The position numbers and the translations under genes are program-made. Shown here piece by piece: positions 11,814-21,499 of a stretch of 64,000 nucleotides of DNA (positions within the stretch are counted from its first letter, which is position 1; every line of letters starts with the position of its first letter). Origin of the DNA: Leclercia sp. AS011 (GTDB taxonomy: Bacteria > Pseudomonadota > Gammaproteobacteria > Enterobacterales > Enterobacteriaceae); contig NZ_JBBCMA010000001.1 of the NCBI RefSeq assembly GCF_037152535.1, positions 1,922,001-1,986,000 on the forward strand, in the 5' to 3' direction. The notes beneath the pieces are model-generated. The model made no database searches. It saw only the letters and a list, made by a program, of their open reading frames with translations, and was not told the origin of the DNA.

Positions 11814-12326
11814 TTAGTCAAAGACACCATTAATAATGGTGGTCACAATCGCCGTACTCAGCGCAATTAAGACCAGATCCTTTCCGACCACCCGCCATTC
11901 ATAGCCCGGATAAGAGGGTAATTGACCCAGCATCGAGGCCGGTACAGCCTTTTTCGCGATGCCCGGAGGCAGCGGTTTACCCCGCGCGAGGTTTTTCGCA
12001 ATCCCCGGCGGCAGGGAATCATAACCCGTTAAGCCATAATTCAACGCCAGATGCCGGGCATGGTCGTAACTGACGCGCGCATCGACATCGTCTTTAACGC
12101 TCTTATTTGATTTGCCAGAGTTCTGGTGACCGTTATTTTGCTTGTTACCATGGTTATCAGAATTTCCTTTGCCGGAGTTTCCGTTGCCATGATTGCCGCT
12201 ATTACCTTGCCCACCACCATTGCCGTGGCCATTTCCATTCCCAGGATTAGCCATAACAGGCGCAGTTGCAAAGGTTAAAGACAACACTACTGCCAGCGCT
12301 GTAGTGGTAAAACGACGAGTAGACAT
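11814..12326 (-). CDS. CigR-like (anti-virulence regulator CigR family) secreted or membrane-anchored protein
   Basis: A 170-residue protein with a clear Sec signal peptide (MSTRRFTTTALAVVLSLTF to about ALA-type site after PVMA, residue 26). Residues 27-75 are a low-complexity Gly/Asn/His/Lys tract built of GNGNGHGN-like units. The C-terminal part has two PPGIAKN/K repeats (LPPGIAKNLARGKP and LPPGIAKKAVPA), then the YEWRVVGKDLVLI strand and a hydrophobic tail IALSTAIVTTIINGVF. This layout matches the CigR family, known from Salmonella SPI-3, which shares an RcnB-like C-terminal domain. The role outside Salmonella is not established. It sits where E. coli K-12 carries ycaK/ycaN/ycaM, so it is a lineage-specific insertion or replacement. 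The name is by architecture, not by alignment. Confidence 0.7.
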   Translation of the reverse strand: MSTRRFTTTALAVVLSLTFATAPVMANPGNGNGHGNGGGQGNSGNHGNGNSGKGNSDNHGNKQNNGHQNSGKSNKSVKDDVDARVSYDHARHLALNYGLTGYDSLPPGIAKNLARGKPLPPGIAKKAVPASMLGQLPSYPGYEWRVVGKDLVLIALSTAIVTTIINGVFD

Positions 12327-12416
12327 GATCGCTGCCTTTGAGTGGTAGAACGCCTCTGAATTATCGCCTCACGCAATAAACAAACAATGCGTAAAACTCT
12401 TAGATGTGACAGAGAC

Positions 12417-12446
12417 AAAAAAGCCTGTCAGCGACAGGCTTTTATT
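12417..12446. terminator. Terminator after ycaD
   Basis: GCCTGTC (12423-12429) pairs with GACAGGC (12433-12439) across loop AGC, flanked by A-runs on the left and T-runs on the right, so it works in the minus direction for ycaD and in principle in both. Confidence 0.85.
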
Positions 12447-12449
12447 TAT

Positions 12450-13598
12450 TCAGGCATGGGCCACCGGCGTGGGATGTTCGCCCGCTTTGCGCAACAGCAT
12501 GAGCAAATAAATGAATGACACGCTGGCGATCATAATAAACAGCAGATTGTCAGAATAGTTCTGCATCAGCATGGCGGTAAAGGTTGGGCCCAGCAGACTA
12601 CCGATGGTATAGCTCAGCAGCAGCGCCTGGTTCATGGCCACCAGCTGATGATGCTCCACTTTCTCACAGGCCCAGGCCATCGCCACCGGATAGAGGGTGA
12701 AGCCCGCCGCACCCAGAATAAACAGTGCCGGTGCCATGGCGGCATTACTCAGCATGGCGAGACAGCCCATGATCACCACAAAGACCTGAACGCGCAGCAC
12801 CAGCAGACGCCCAAAGCGGTCGGCAAGGCGGCCAACCGGCCACTGCCCGACAATCCCTGCGCTGACCATCACCGCCATCCAGAATCCGATCCCGGAATCA
12901 CTGACGCCCTGATGGTTCAGATAGAGCGGCATCAGACCATAGAGCGAGCCCAGCACAATCCCGGAGATAATACAGCCGTTCACCCCGAGACGCGCATGGC
13001 GCAGTCTCAGCATCGGCCAGATATGGGTTGCCTCCTGATGCTCGCTGCTCTGGTTCACAATACGCGTAAAGAGCAGCGGCAGAATGGCGGCCAGCACCAT
13101 GCCGGTTACCCACGGCAGGACGCTCATCAGATCGGTTGGCAGTTTGCTGACCATCAGCTGGCCAAGCACGGTCCCGACGTAATAGACCATCATATAGGCC
13201 GCAAGCAGACGGCCACGGTTGCGGGAGGTACCGCTGCACATCAGGGCGCTTTCCACTACCACCCAGATCATGGCGCAGCCGACACCGGCAATAAAGCGCC
13301 AGGCCATCCAGCTCCAGAAACCGACCATCAGCCCTAACCCGGCGCAGCCGGCGGCAAAAATAAGTGATGCCAGATAATAACTGCGGTTAAACCCAAAGCG
13401 TTTAATCAGGCTTCCCGTCATCAGGGTGCCCAGCAGATTACCGGTGAAAAAGGACGAGCTGACCATACCCACCTGCCAGGTCGGTAAGTTTTCATGGGCG
13501 AGCCACAGCGGGACGAGCGTATTTAACACTGCGATCGCGAGGGTCAGCAAAAGCAGGCCACAGAGCAACAGGAGCACTGGCCGGGTATAGGTCGACAT
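12450..13598 (-). CDS. ycaD: MFS-type transporter YcaD
   Basis: At 382 residues it equals E. coli YcaD. The product is almost entirely hydrophobic with about twelve membrane spans; the MFS loop motif is seen as [14 protein letters not shown] between the seventh and eighth segments, and the weaker first-half copy as [15 protein letters not shown]. The sequence [23 protein letters not shown] is typical of the YcaD group (shown only in parts: [13 protein letters not shown]). The substrate is unknown. It has its own terminator downstream and about 270 bases of gene-free sequence upstream. Confidence 0.93.
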   Translation of the reverse strand: MSTYTRPVLLLLCGLLLLTLAIAVLNTLVPLWLAHENLPTWQVGMVSSSFFTGNLLGTLMTGSLIKRFGFNRSYYLASLIFAAGCAGLGLMVGFWSWMAWRFIAGVGCAMIWVVVESALMCSGTSRNRGRLLAAYMMVYYVGTVLGQLMVSKLPTDLMSVLPWVTGMVLAAILPLLFTRIVNQSSEHQEATHIWPMLRLRHARLGVNGCIISGIVLGSLYGLMPLYLNHQGVSDSGIGFWMAVMVSAGIVGQWPVGRLADRFGRLLVLRVQVFVVIMGCLAMLSNAAMAPALFILGAAGFTLYPVAMAWACEKVEHHQLVAMNQALLLSYTIGSLLGPTFTAMLMQNYSDNLLFIMIASVSFIYLLMLLRKAGEHPTPVAHA

Positions 13599-13820
13599 GG
13601 GTTAAACCGTGAGGAAGTTCAGATTTCGTGCGCATCATGCCACTGGCAAAAACAAAGTCAATCCACCCGATCGAGCCGCGCGCACAATATGTTGCCTGTC
13701 GATTTAAAAAACTCATCCTGCTAATGCAAAGTCTGCTATCAATATTAATTATGTATTTGTTTTTGTTTATTTAAGGCCAAAATTAAAACCAAACGACAGT
13801 TGAAAAATTTCATGATTGAA

Positions 13821-13852
13821 AAAAGAAAAGCCGGGCACTAAGTCCCGGCTTT
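13821..13852 (-). terminator. Terminator of dmsABC
   Basis: AAAGCCGGG (13827-13835) pairs with CCCGGCTTT (13844-13852) across an 8-base loop; in the minus direction it is followed by TTTTCTTTT. The remaining gap to ycaD (13599-13820) is A+T-rich and contains no gene I can support. Confidence 0.88.
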
Positions 13853-13870
13853 ATATAACAATAATCAGCG

Positions 13871-14734
13871 TTAACTGGCGATAGCCATTCCAACGGTCAT
13901 ATGCAGACCGTAAAACACTCCGCGCCCAATCATCTCTCCCGCCAGCACTAACAAAAATGCCAGCGACAACAGCGGGATTGCGGGCTGATAACCTTTCAGC
14001 TGCGGCACGATCCAGCACACCAGCGCCGCCGCCAGCAGTACCACGCGCCAGGCCATCAGCGAGCCGTAATCCGGTACCAGGGCTGAAGCCTGCTGAATAG
14101 AACTGTGGATCGTTGCCAGTTCCGCGCCCTGCATCAGCGCCACGACCGTACTCACCGCCAGCGCCAGCAGGGAGACGGCGGGCAGTAAACGCATTGCCCA
14201 GCCATCAACGCCCGCCACCCGCAGGAGCAGGAAGCCCAGCAGCGGCCCACCGATAAACATCGTCAGGAAGAAACTCATCGGCGTCCAGACGCTGTACCAG
14301 GTCGGAACCGTGTCGATGGTGTTATAGACCCGCACCATCATCCAGACGAACACCACGCCCAGCACCATGGTCACAATCAGCCACAGAGTACGCAAGCCTG
14401 CCGGCAGTTTTTTCATTGCCGCCAGCAGCCAGCCCAGCCCGCCAACGGCAAAGAACAGCGCTCCGCTGGCGATCTCGTTACTGAGCGAGGACGCCCCCAC
14501 GCGGTTCAGCGAGTTGAACGCGCGCAGGGGTGAACCGAGGTGCAGCGTGGAGGCGATAAACCCGATCCCCATCAGCACCCATAAGCCAAACATGCTCAGC
14601 ACCAGCCGCTGCTGTTGCTCCCGGTTCAGATTGCCGTTTAACAACGCCAGGGCGAGGACGATAAAACCGCCCGCCACACACTGTCCGAAGACCGTAAAAA
14701 TCATCAGCGGCCATTCATGCCATCCATTTCCCAT
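13871..14734 (-). CDS. dmsC: DMSO reductase membrane anchor subunit DmsC
   Basis: Integral membrane subunit that oxidises menaquinol and anchors DmsAB to the inner membrane. The start is ATG 14734 (MGNGWHEWPLMIFTVFGQ), giving 287 residues as in E. coli; the upstream extension in the same frame overlaps dmsB and is rejected. Eight hydrophobic segments are visible. The conserved histidine for quinol use lies early, in STLHLGSPLRAFNSLNRVG. It begins one base after the dmsB stop, so the two are translationally coupled. Confidence 0.96.
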   Translation of the reverse strand: MGNGWHEWPLMIFTVFGQCVAGGFIVLALALLNGNLNREQQQRLVLSMFGLWVLMGIGFIASTLHLGSPLRAFNSLNRVGASSLSNEIASGALFFAVGGLGWLLAAMKKLPAGLRTLWLIVTMVLGVVFVWMMVRVYNTIDTVPTWYSVWTPMSFFLTMFIGGPLLGFLLLRVAGVDGWAMRLLPAVSLLALAVSTVVALMQGAELATIHSSIQQASALVPDYGSLMAWRVVLLAAALVCWIVPQLKGYQPAIPLLSLAFLLVLAGEMIGRGVFYGLHMTVGMAIAS

Positions 14735-14735
14735 C

Positions 14736-15353
14736 TCACACCTCCTGCGGATTGGCCAGATAGCCGGTGATATCACCCGTGGGTCGGCTGTTGGCATTGG
14801 GTTTTATCACGATACTCGGCTTCGTGAAGTGCGCCGAGGGCAGCGGGGCGACGGCGGCCAGCTTGCCGTGTTTCTTACGCAGCTCCTCAATCGGGCCGAA
14901 GTCCAGCGCCCGCAGCGGGCAGGATTCGACGCAGATTGGCTTGTGGCCCTCTGCCACGCGCTCGTGGCAGCCGTCGCACTTGGTCATATGGCCTTTGGCG
15001 GCGTTGTACTGCGGCGCCCCGTACGGGCAGGCCATGTGGCAGTAGCGACAGCCGATGCAGACCTCTTCATTCACCACCACAAAGCCGTCCTCACGCTTGT
15101 GCATCGCCCCGCTGGGGCAGACTTTGGTGCAGGCCGGGTCCTCGCAGTGGTTACAGGCAATCGACAGATAGTAGGCAAACACGTTCTGCTGCCAGACGCC
15201 GTTGTCCTCCTGCCAGTCGCCGCCCGCGTACTCGTAGATGCGGCGGAAGCTGACGTCCGGGGTCAGGTCCTTGTAATCCTTGCACGCCAGCTCGCAGGTT
15301 TTGCACCCGGTGCAGCGGCTGGAATCAATAAAAAATCCATACTGAGTGGTCAT
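14736..15353 (-). CDS. dmsB: DMSO reductase iron-sulfur subunit DmsB
   Basis: Electron-transfer subunit with four [4Fe-4S] clusters joining DmsC to DmsA. Four cysteine groups are visible: CTGCKTCELACKD (about 14-26), CNHCEDPACTKVCPSG (about 67-82), CIGCRYCHMACPYG (about 99-112) and CDGCHERV with CVESCPLRALD (about 126-150). The 205-residue length equals E. coli. It is 10 bases behind dmsA, in the dmsABC operon. Confidence 0.98.
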   Translation of the reverse strand: MTTQYGFFIDSSRCTGCKTCELACKDYKDLTPDVSFRRIYEYAGGDWQEDNGVWQQNVFAYYLSIACNHCEDPACTKVCPSGAMHKREDGFVVVNEEVCIGCRYCHMACPYGAPQYNAAKGHMTKCDGCHERVAEGHKPICVESCPLRALDFGPIEELRKKHGKLAAVAPLPSAHFTKPSIVIKPNANSRPTGDITGYLANPQEV

Positions 15354-15363
15354 CGGCTACTCC

Positions 15364-17808
15364 TTACGCCTTTTCAACCTGAACCAGGTTACTGTGGGAC
15401 GGATTGCCTTTCGCCAGCGGCGACGGGCGCTGGGTGGTCAGCACATTAATGCAGCCCGCCTGATCGACGCGGTTTGCATCCGGGTTGTACCAGGCACCTT
15501 CGCCTAACGCCACCACACCGGGCAGGATGCGCGGCGTCACTTTGGCTTCGATATGCACTTCGCCACGGCCGTTGAAGATCCGCACCCGGTCGCCATTGGC
15601 AATCCCGCGCTGCTTTGCGTCGAGCGGGTTAATCCAGATCTCCTGACGACATGCTGCCTTCAGGACGTCAACGTTGCCGTAGGTGGAGTGCGTTCGCGCT
15701 TTGTAGTGGAAGCCGGTCAGCTGCAGCGGATAGTCTTTGCTCTGCGGATCGTCGTAGTTCTCGAAGCCCGGGCTATAAACCGGCAGCGGATGGATCACAT
15801 CCCCCTGCTCCAGCTCCCAGGTCGCGGCGATCTGCGCCAACTGGGCAGAGTAGATCTCAATTTTGCCGGACGGCGTGGTGAGCGGATTGGCGGTCGGATC
15901 GGCGCGGAAGGCTTTATAGGCCACGTGATGCCCTTCCGGGTCACGCTGCTTGAACATACCCTGCTGACGGAACGCATCAAAGGATGGCAGTTCAGGAATG
16001 GCCTGCCGGGACTGCTCATACAGATGGCGCATCCACCCTTCCTGCGTGCGCCCTTCGGTGAACTGCTGTTCAACGCCCATGCGTTTCGCCAGCGCGGTGG
16101 TCATCTCATAGATGGTTTTGCACTCGAAGCGCGGTTTAATCGCCTGGTCAGCAAAGATTACGTAGGACATGTTGCCGCAGGAGGCATCCAGGGCGAAGTC
16201 CATCTGCTCAGAGGCGGTGCAGTCCGGCAGCAGGATATCGGCATACTTCGCCGAGGAGGTCATATGACAATCCACCACCACAATCAGCTCACATTTTTTG
16301 TCGTCCTGCAGAATGTCGTGGGTGCGGTTGATCTGCGAGTGCTGGTTGATCAGGCAGTTCCCGGCGTAGTTCCAGATCATCTTGATCGGTACGTCGAGTT
16401 TTTCTTTGCCGCGCACCCCGTCGCGGGTGGCGGTCATCTCCGGACCACGTTCGATGGCGTCGGTCCACATAAACATCGAGATACTGGTCTGAACCGGGTT
16501 TTCCAGAGTCGGCATGCGCACAAACGGCAGGGAGTACGAGCCTTCACGCGCCCCGCTGTTGCCGCCGTTGATCCCCACATTGCCGGTCAAAATCGCCAGC
16601 ATGGCGATAGCACGGGAGACCAGCTCGCCATTAGCATGACGCTGCGGGCCCCAACCCTGGGAGATAAAGGCTGGTTTCGCCGTGGCGATTTCACGCGCCA
16701 GCTTAACGATACGCGCTTCAGGAATACCGGTAATGGCCGCAGCCCAGGCCGGGGTTTTGGCAATCCCGTCACTGCCCTGGCCCAGAATCCAGGCTTTATA
16801 GTGGCCGTTCGCCGGTGCGCCTTCCGGCAGCGTTTTCTCGTCGTAGCCGACACAGTATTTATCGAGGAACGGCTGATCGACGAGGTTCTCTTCGATCATC
16901 ACCCAGGCCAGAGCAGAGATCAGCGCCGCATCCGTTCCCGGACGGATCGGGATCCACTCATCCTCGCGCCCTGCCCCGGTGTCGGTGTAGCGCGGGTCGA
17001 TAATGATCATCCGGGCATTCGATTTTTGCCGCGCCTGTTCAACGTAGTAAGTCACCCCGCCGCCGCTCATACGCGTTTCACCCGGGTTGTTGCCGAACAG
17101 CACCACCAGCTGACTGTTTTCAATATCCGACGGACTGTTGCCATCGGCCCAGCCGCCGTAGGTGTAGTTAAGACCGGCGGCAATCTGCGCGGTGGAGTAG
17201 TCGCCGTAATGGTTGAGGTAGCCCCCACAGCAGTTCATCAGGCGGGCGATCAGGGTTTTGCCCGGCGGCCAGGAGCGGGTCAGGGTCCCGCCGAGGGTGC
17301 CGGTGCCGTAGTTGAGATAGATAGACTCGTTGCCGTAGTCTTTAATCAGGCGCTGCATATTACTGGCAATGGTGTCGAAAGCCTCGTCCCAGCTGATGCG
17401 CTCGAATTTGCCCTCCCCGCGTTTGCCCACCCGCTTCATGGGATATTTCAGGCGATCGGGGTTATAGACGCGACGGCGCATGGAACGACCGCGCAGGCAG
17501 GCGCGAACCTGATGTAAACCCTCGTAGTTATCATCCCCGGTATTGTCGGTCTCGACGTACTTGATCTCGCCATCGATGACATGCATTCGCAACGGGCAGC
17601 GACTGCCACAGTTCACCGTACAGGCACTCCAGACCACTTTTTCATCCGGCTTAACCGCAGCAGCGACTTCAACCGCCGATGCCAGGCGGGAAAAAGGCAA
17701 AGACAATGCGCTACTGGCAACCGCCAGGCCACCAATCGCGGTGGTTTTCATCAACCCGCGACGGCTCACCTCGGCAGCCAGCAAGGCTTCAGGCGTTTTT
17801 ATTTTCAT
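15364..17808 (-). CDS. dmsA: DMSO reductase catalytic subunit DmsA (molybdopterin enzyme, Tat-exported)
   Basis: Reduces dimethyl sulfoxide and related S- and N-oxides as terminal electron acceptor in anaerobic respiration. The 814-residue product starts with a twin-arginine leader, SRRGLMKTTAIGGLAVASS at residues 15-33. The N-terminal cluster motif CTVNCGSRCPL follows the mature start, and molybdopterin-binding blocks such as DPRYTDTG and the C-terminal domain with FHYKARTHSTYGN are present. Length and order (dmsA-dmsB-dmsC) match E. coli. Probable FNR and NarL elements lie 120-160 bases upstream. Confidence 0.98.
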   Translation of the reverse strand: MKIKTPEALLAAEVSRRGLMKTTAIGGLAVASSALSLPFSRLASAVEVAAAVKPDEKVVWSACTVNCGSRCPLRMHVIDGEIKYVETDNTGDDNYEGLHQVRACLRGRSMRRRVYNPDRLKYPMKRVGKRGEGKFERISWDEAFDTIASNMQRLIKDYGNESIYLNYGTGTLGGTLTRSWPPGKTLIARLMNCCGGYLNHYGDYSTAQIAAGLNYTYGGWADGNSPSDIENSQLVVLFGNNPGETRMSGGGVTYYVEQARQKSNARMIIIDPRYTDTGAGREDEWIPIRPGTDAALISALAWVMIEENLVDQPFLDKYCVGYDEKTLPEGAPANGHYKAWILGQGSDGIAKTPAWAAAITGIPEARIVKLAREIATAKPAFISQGWGPQRHANGELVSRAIAMLAILTGNVGINGGNSGAREGSYSLPFVRMPTLENPVQTSISMFMWTDAIERGPEMTATRDGVRGKEKLDVPIKMIWNYAGNCLINQHSQINRTHDILQDDKKCELIVVVDCHMTSSAKYADILLPDCTASEQMDFALDASCGNMSYVIFADQAIKPRFECKTIYEMTTALAKRMGVEQQFTEGRTQEGWMRHLYEQSRQAIPELPSFDAFRQQGMFKQRDPEGHHVAYKAFRADPTANPLTTPSGKIEIYSAQLAQIAATWELEQGDVIHPLPVYSPGFENYDDPQSKDYPLQLTGFHYKARTHSTYGNVDVLKAACRQEIWINPLDAKQRGIANGDRVRIFNGRGEVHIEAKVTPRILPGVVALGEGAWYNPDANRVDQAGCINVLTTQRPSPLAKGNPSHSNLVQVEKA

Positions 17809-17927
17809 AGACTCTCACTTTGATTGCTCACAAAGATCCCTGTGCGGCAGCAACCGCTATATAGATTTTTATATAAGGAGTGATTGCGTTAGCAGAGGTT
17901 TATGCTAACCAACTGCCAGGGGAGTAT

Positions 17928-17964
17928 TACCCCTTTGGAGGGAGGGGGTATTGCCTGATGTCAA
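17928..17964 (-). promoter_or_regulatory. Candidate FNR and NarL sites upstream of dmsA
   Basis: TTGCCTGATGTCAA (17951-17964) keeps seven of the ten FNR consensus positions. TACCCCT (17928-17934) fits the NarL heptamer, and a near-match TACCCCC is read on the opposite strand at 17944-17950, giving an inverted pair. FNR activation and NarL repression of dms are established in E. coli; these particular sites are inferred. Confidence 0.35.
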
Positions 17965-17975
17965 AAGCGGGGCAT

Positions 17976-18002
17976 AAAAAAAGCGCCCGCAGGCGCTTTT
18001 TT
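17976..18002. terminator. Terminator of serS
   Basis: GCGCC (17983-17987) pairs with GGCGC (17992-17996) across loop CGCA, extended by seven A on the left and six T on the right. It lies 14 bases after the serS stop and can work in both directions. Confidence 0.9.
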
Positions 18003-18015
18003 ACGTTAAGGCAGA

Positions 18016-19329
<1,314 letters not shown>

Positions 19330-19346
19330 TTAAAAAATAGGAGGAA

Positions 19347-19367
19347 ATGACCGCAGCCTGCGGTCAT
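19347..19367 (-). terminator. Perfect hairpin between rarA and serS
   Basis: ATGACCGCAG (19347-19356) and CTGCGGTCAT (19358-19367) form a 10-bp palindrome around a single C. In the minus direction it is followed by TTTCCTCCTATTTTTT. It could terminate lolA-rarA or act in the serS leader; the tight turn makes a pure terminator role uncertain. Confidence 0.45.
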
Positions 19368-19401
19368 CAGATACATTGCCAACATTACCGCAACGATCGC
19401 C

Positions 19402-20745
19402 CTAACGGTAGCGTTTTATAGGGCTATTTTGATCCTGTCCGGCAAGCCAGGTGAGCTTTTCGCCAATCTTGCCCTCAAGGCCTCTGTTTGTCGGGCGATA
19501 ATAGCGCGTTTGTGCCATTTCCTGCGGGAAATACTCCTCCCCGGCGGCGTAGGCGTTGGGCTCGTCATGGGCGTAGCGGTATTGCTGACCGTAACCAAGC
19601 TCTTTCATCAGTTTGGTCGGGGCGTTGCGCAGGTGGTCAGGGACATCGTAATCAGGACGTTCGCGGGCATCGGACATCGCCGCTTTGAAGGCGGTATAGA
19701 CCGCATTGCTTTTCGGGGCACAGGCCAGATAGACAATCGCCTGGGCGATGGCGCGCTCGCCTTCGGCAGGCCCGACGCGGGTGAAGCAGTCCCAGGCGGA
19801 GATCGCCACTTGCATCGCACGCGGATCGGCGTTGCCGACATCTTCCGAGGCGATCGCCAGACAGCGACGGGCCACGTACAGCGGATCGCCCCCGGCGGTG
19901 ATAATGCGCGCATACCAGTAGAGCGCGGCATCGGGTGCGCTGCCGCGTACCGATTTATGCAGCGCCGAGATCAGATCGTAGAAACGGTCGCCTTTATTAT
20001 CAAAACGCGCGCTGCGTTCGCCAGCGATTTCGGTCAGCAGTGCCGGGAGTAGCACCCGCTTGCCGCTGTCGTCGGCTTCGGCCATATCGGCCATCATTTC
20101 CAGGGTATTCAGCGCCCGGCGGGCATCCCCGTTTACCAGTTCGGCAATGGCGCGACGCGTTTCGTCAGGCAGGACAATATCCTGGCCGCCATAGCCGCGG
20201 GTCTTATCGTCCATTGCCTGGGTCAGCACCTGCTCAATGTCTTCGGTGGTTAAGGATTTCAGCAGATAGACGCGGGCGCGGGACAACAGCGCGGAGTTGA
20301 GTTCAAACGAAGGATTCTCGGTGGTGGCACCGATAAAGGTGATGGTGCCATCTTCAATGTGCGGCAGGAAAGCATCCTGCTGGCTTTTGTTGAAGCGGTG
20401 CACCTCATCGACAAACAGGATGGTGCGGCGACCGGCGTTACGGCTCTGGCGGGCACGCTCAATGGCTTCGCGGATCTCTTTCACCCCGGAGGTGACGGCG
20501 GAGATGCGCTCGACGTCGGCATCGGCATAGCGGGCAATCACTTCTGCCAGCGTCGTTTTACCGGTGCCCGGCGGCCCCCAGAGGATCATGGAGTGCAGAT
20601 GCCCGGCCTCAATGGCGCGCGGCAGGGGTTTGCCCGCAGCCAGCAGATGCTGCTGGCCGATATACTGCGCTAAATTTTCTGGCCGCATACGGGCGGCCAG
20701 AGGTTGAAACGCATTATCTGAAAAATCGAGCGACAGGTTGCTCAC
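19402..20745 (-). CDS. rarA: Replication-associated recombination protein RarA (MgsA)
   Basis: AAA+ ATPase of the clamp-loader group that acts at stalled replication forks with SSB and RecA. At 447 residues it equals E. coli RarA. Walker A is GPPGTGKTT (about residues 56-64), Walker B is [10 protein letters not shown] with the sensor [20 protein letters not shown] after it. The C-terminal half has the RarA/WRNIP1 conserved helical domain including [14 protein letters not shown]. It starts 9 bases after the lolA stop and is likely co-transcribed with lolA. Confidence 0.97.
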   Translation of the reverse strand: MSNLSLDFSDNAFQPLAARMRPENLAQYIGQQHLLAAGKPLPRAIEAGHLHSMILWGPPGTGKTTLAEVIARYADADVERISAVTSGVKEIREAIERARQSRNAGRRTILFVDEVHRFNKSQQDAFLPHIEDGTITFIGATTENPSFELNSALLSRARVYLLKSLTTEDIEQVLTQAMDDKTRGYGGQDIVLPDETRRAIAELVNGDARRALNTLEMMADMAEADDSGKRVLLPALLTEIAGERSARFDNKGDRFYDLISALHKSVRGSAPDAALYWYARIITAGGDPLYVARRCLAIASEDVGNADPRAMQVAISAWDCFTRVGPAEGERAIAQAIVYLACAPKSNAVYTAFKAAMSDARERPDYDVPDHLRNAPTKLMKELGYGQQYRYAHDEPNAYAAGEEYFPQEMAQTRYYRPTNRGLEGKIGEKLTWLAGQDQNSPIKRYR

Positions 20746-20754
20746 GCACGCCTC

Positions 20755-21369
20755 TTACTTATTACGTTGGTCATCCACCGTTACGCCCTTCGGCGGGGTA
20801 AAGGTGAATTTAGATGCATCAACCGCCCCATTCTGCTGGGATTTCAGCTGATAGCTGCTGCGCTGATCGTCCTGCTCAACCGCACCGAACTGATTGATGG
20901 TCCCGTTCGTGCTCACGTTAATGGTGAACTGCTTCAGGTTGCCGTTGTTGCCTTTCGGGGTCAGGACGAAGTCATCGCCGTTCTGTTTAATGTTGTACTG
21001 CTGCCAGTCACTGGACTGGTTACGGGCGATCAGCATAAACGGCGTGTTGCTGGCGGCATCTTTCAGCCAGGTCGCCGTGGCCTGCTCAACAAACGGGTTG
21101 AAGAACCACAGGGTTTTCCCGTCGGAAACCAGGATGCTCTCGTCCGGCTGCGTCATGTGCCAGTTGAACAGATTTGGACGTTTCACCCACAGGTCACCCT
21201 GACCTTCCTGCACCGCATTACCGCTGCCATCAGTCACTTTCTGGGTGAAGCTGGCGTGGAAGCTGCTGACCTTGTCCAGACGGTTTTTCAGGTCGCTGGC
21301 GGCATCAGCCCAGACGCTGCTCGCCACAAAGCTGGTCAGTAATGCACAGGTGATAGCAATTTTTTTCAT
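20755..21369 (-). CDS. lolA: Periplasmic outer-membrane lipoprotein carrier LolA
   Basis: Ferries lipoproteins from LolCDE in the inner membrane to LolB in the outer membrane. The 204-residue precursor has a Sec signal peptide [21 protein letters not shown] (cleavage after residue 21), then [20 protein letters not shown], the mature LolA N-terminus, and the [18 protein letters not shown] segment of the half-barrel. Placed between ftsK and rarA as in E. coli. The 130-base gap to ftsK contains a short GC hairpin (21427-21442) without a T-run. Confidence 0.97.
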   Translation of the reverse strand: MKKIAITCALLTSFVASSVWADAASDLKNRLDKVSSFHASFTQKVTDGSGNAVQEGQGDLWVKRPNLFNWHMTQPDESILVSDGKTLWFFNPFVEQATATWLKDAASNTPFMLIARNQSSDWQQYNIKQNGDDFVLTPKGNNGNLKQFTINVSTNGTINQFGAVEQDDQRSSYQLKSQQNGAVDASKFTFTPPKGVTVDDQRNK

Positions 21370-21499
21370 TGGTAGTCCTTACAAAGCGTCATCCCGAAAT
21401 GGGGGTTTTCTGTCAACCATTCTGGACCTGCCCGCAGGCAGGCGACAGAAGAAAATGCTTAATTATTGCTGATTTACCCATCTTTGCAATCGAGGGGCA

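Noticed and set aside
15553..17517. 654-codon plus-strand frame opposite dmsA
   Set aside because: Shadow of dmsA; composition is unlike a real protein and no domain is visible.
21427..21442. GC hairpin between ftsK and lolA as a terminator
   Set aside because: Short 6-bp stem and no T-run in the direction of transcription.
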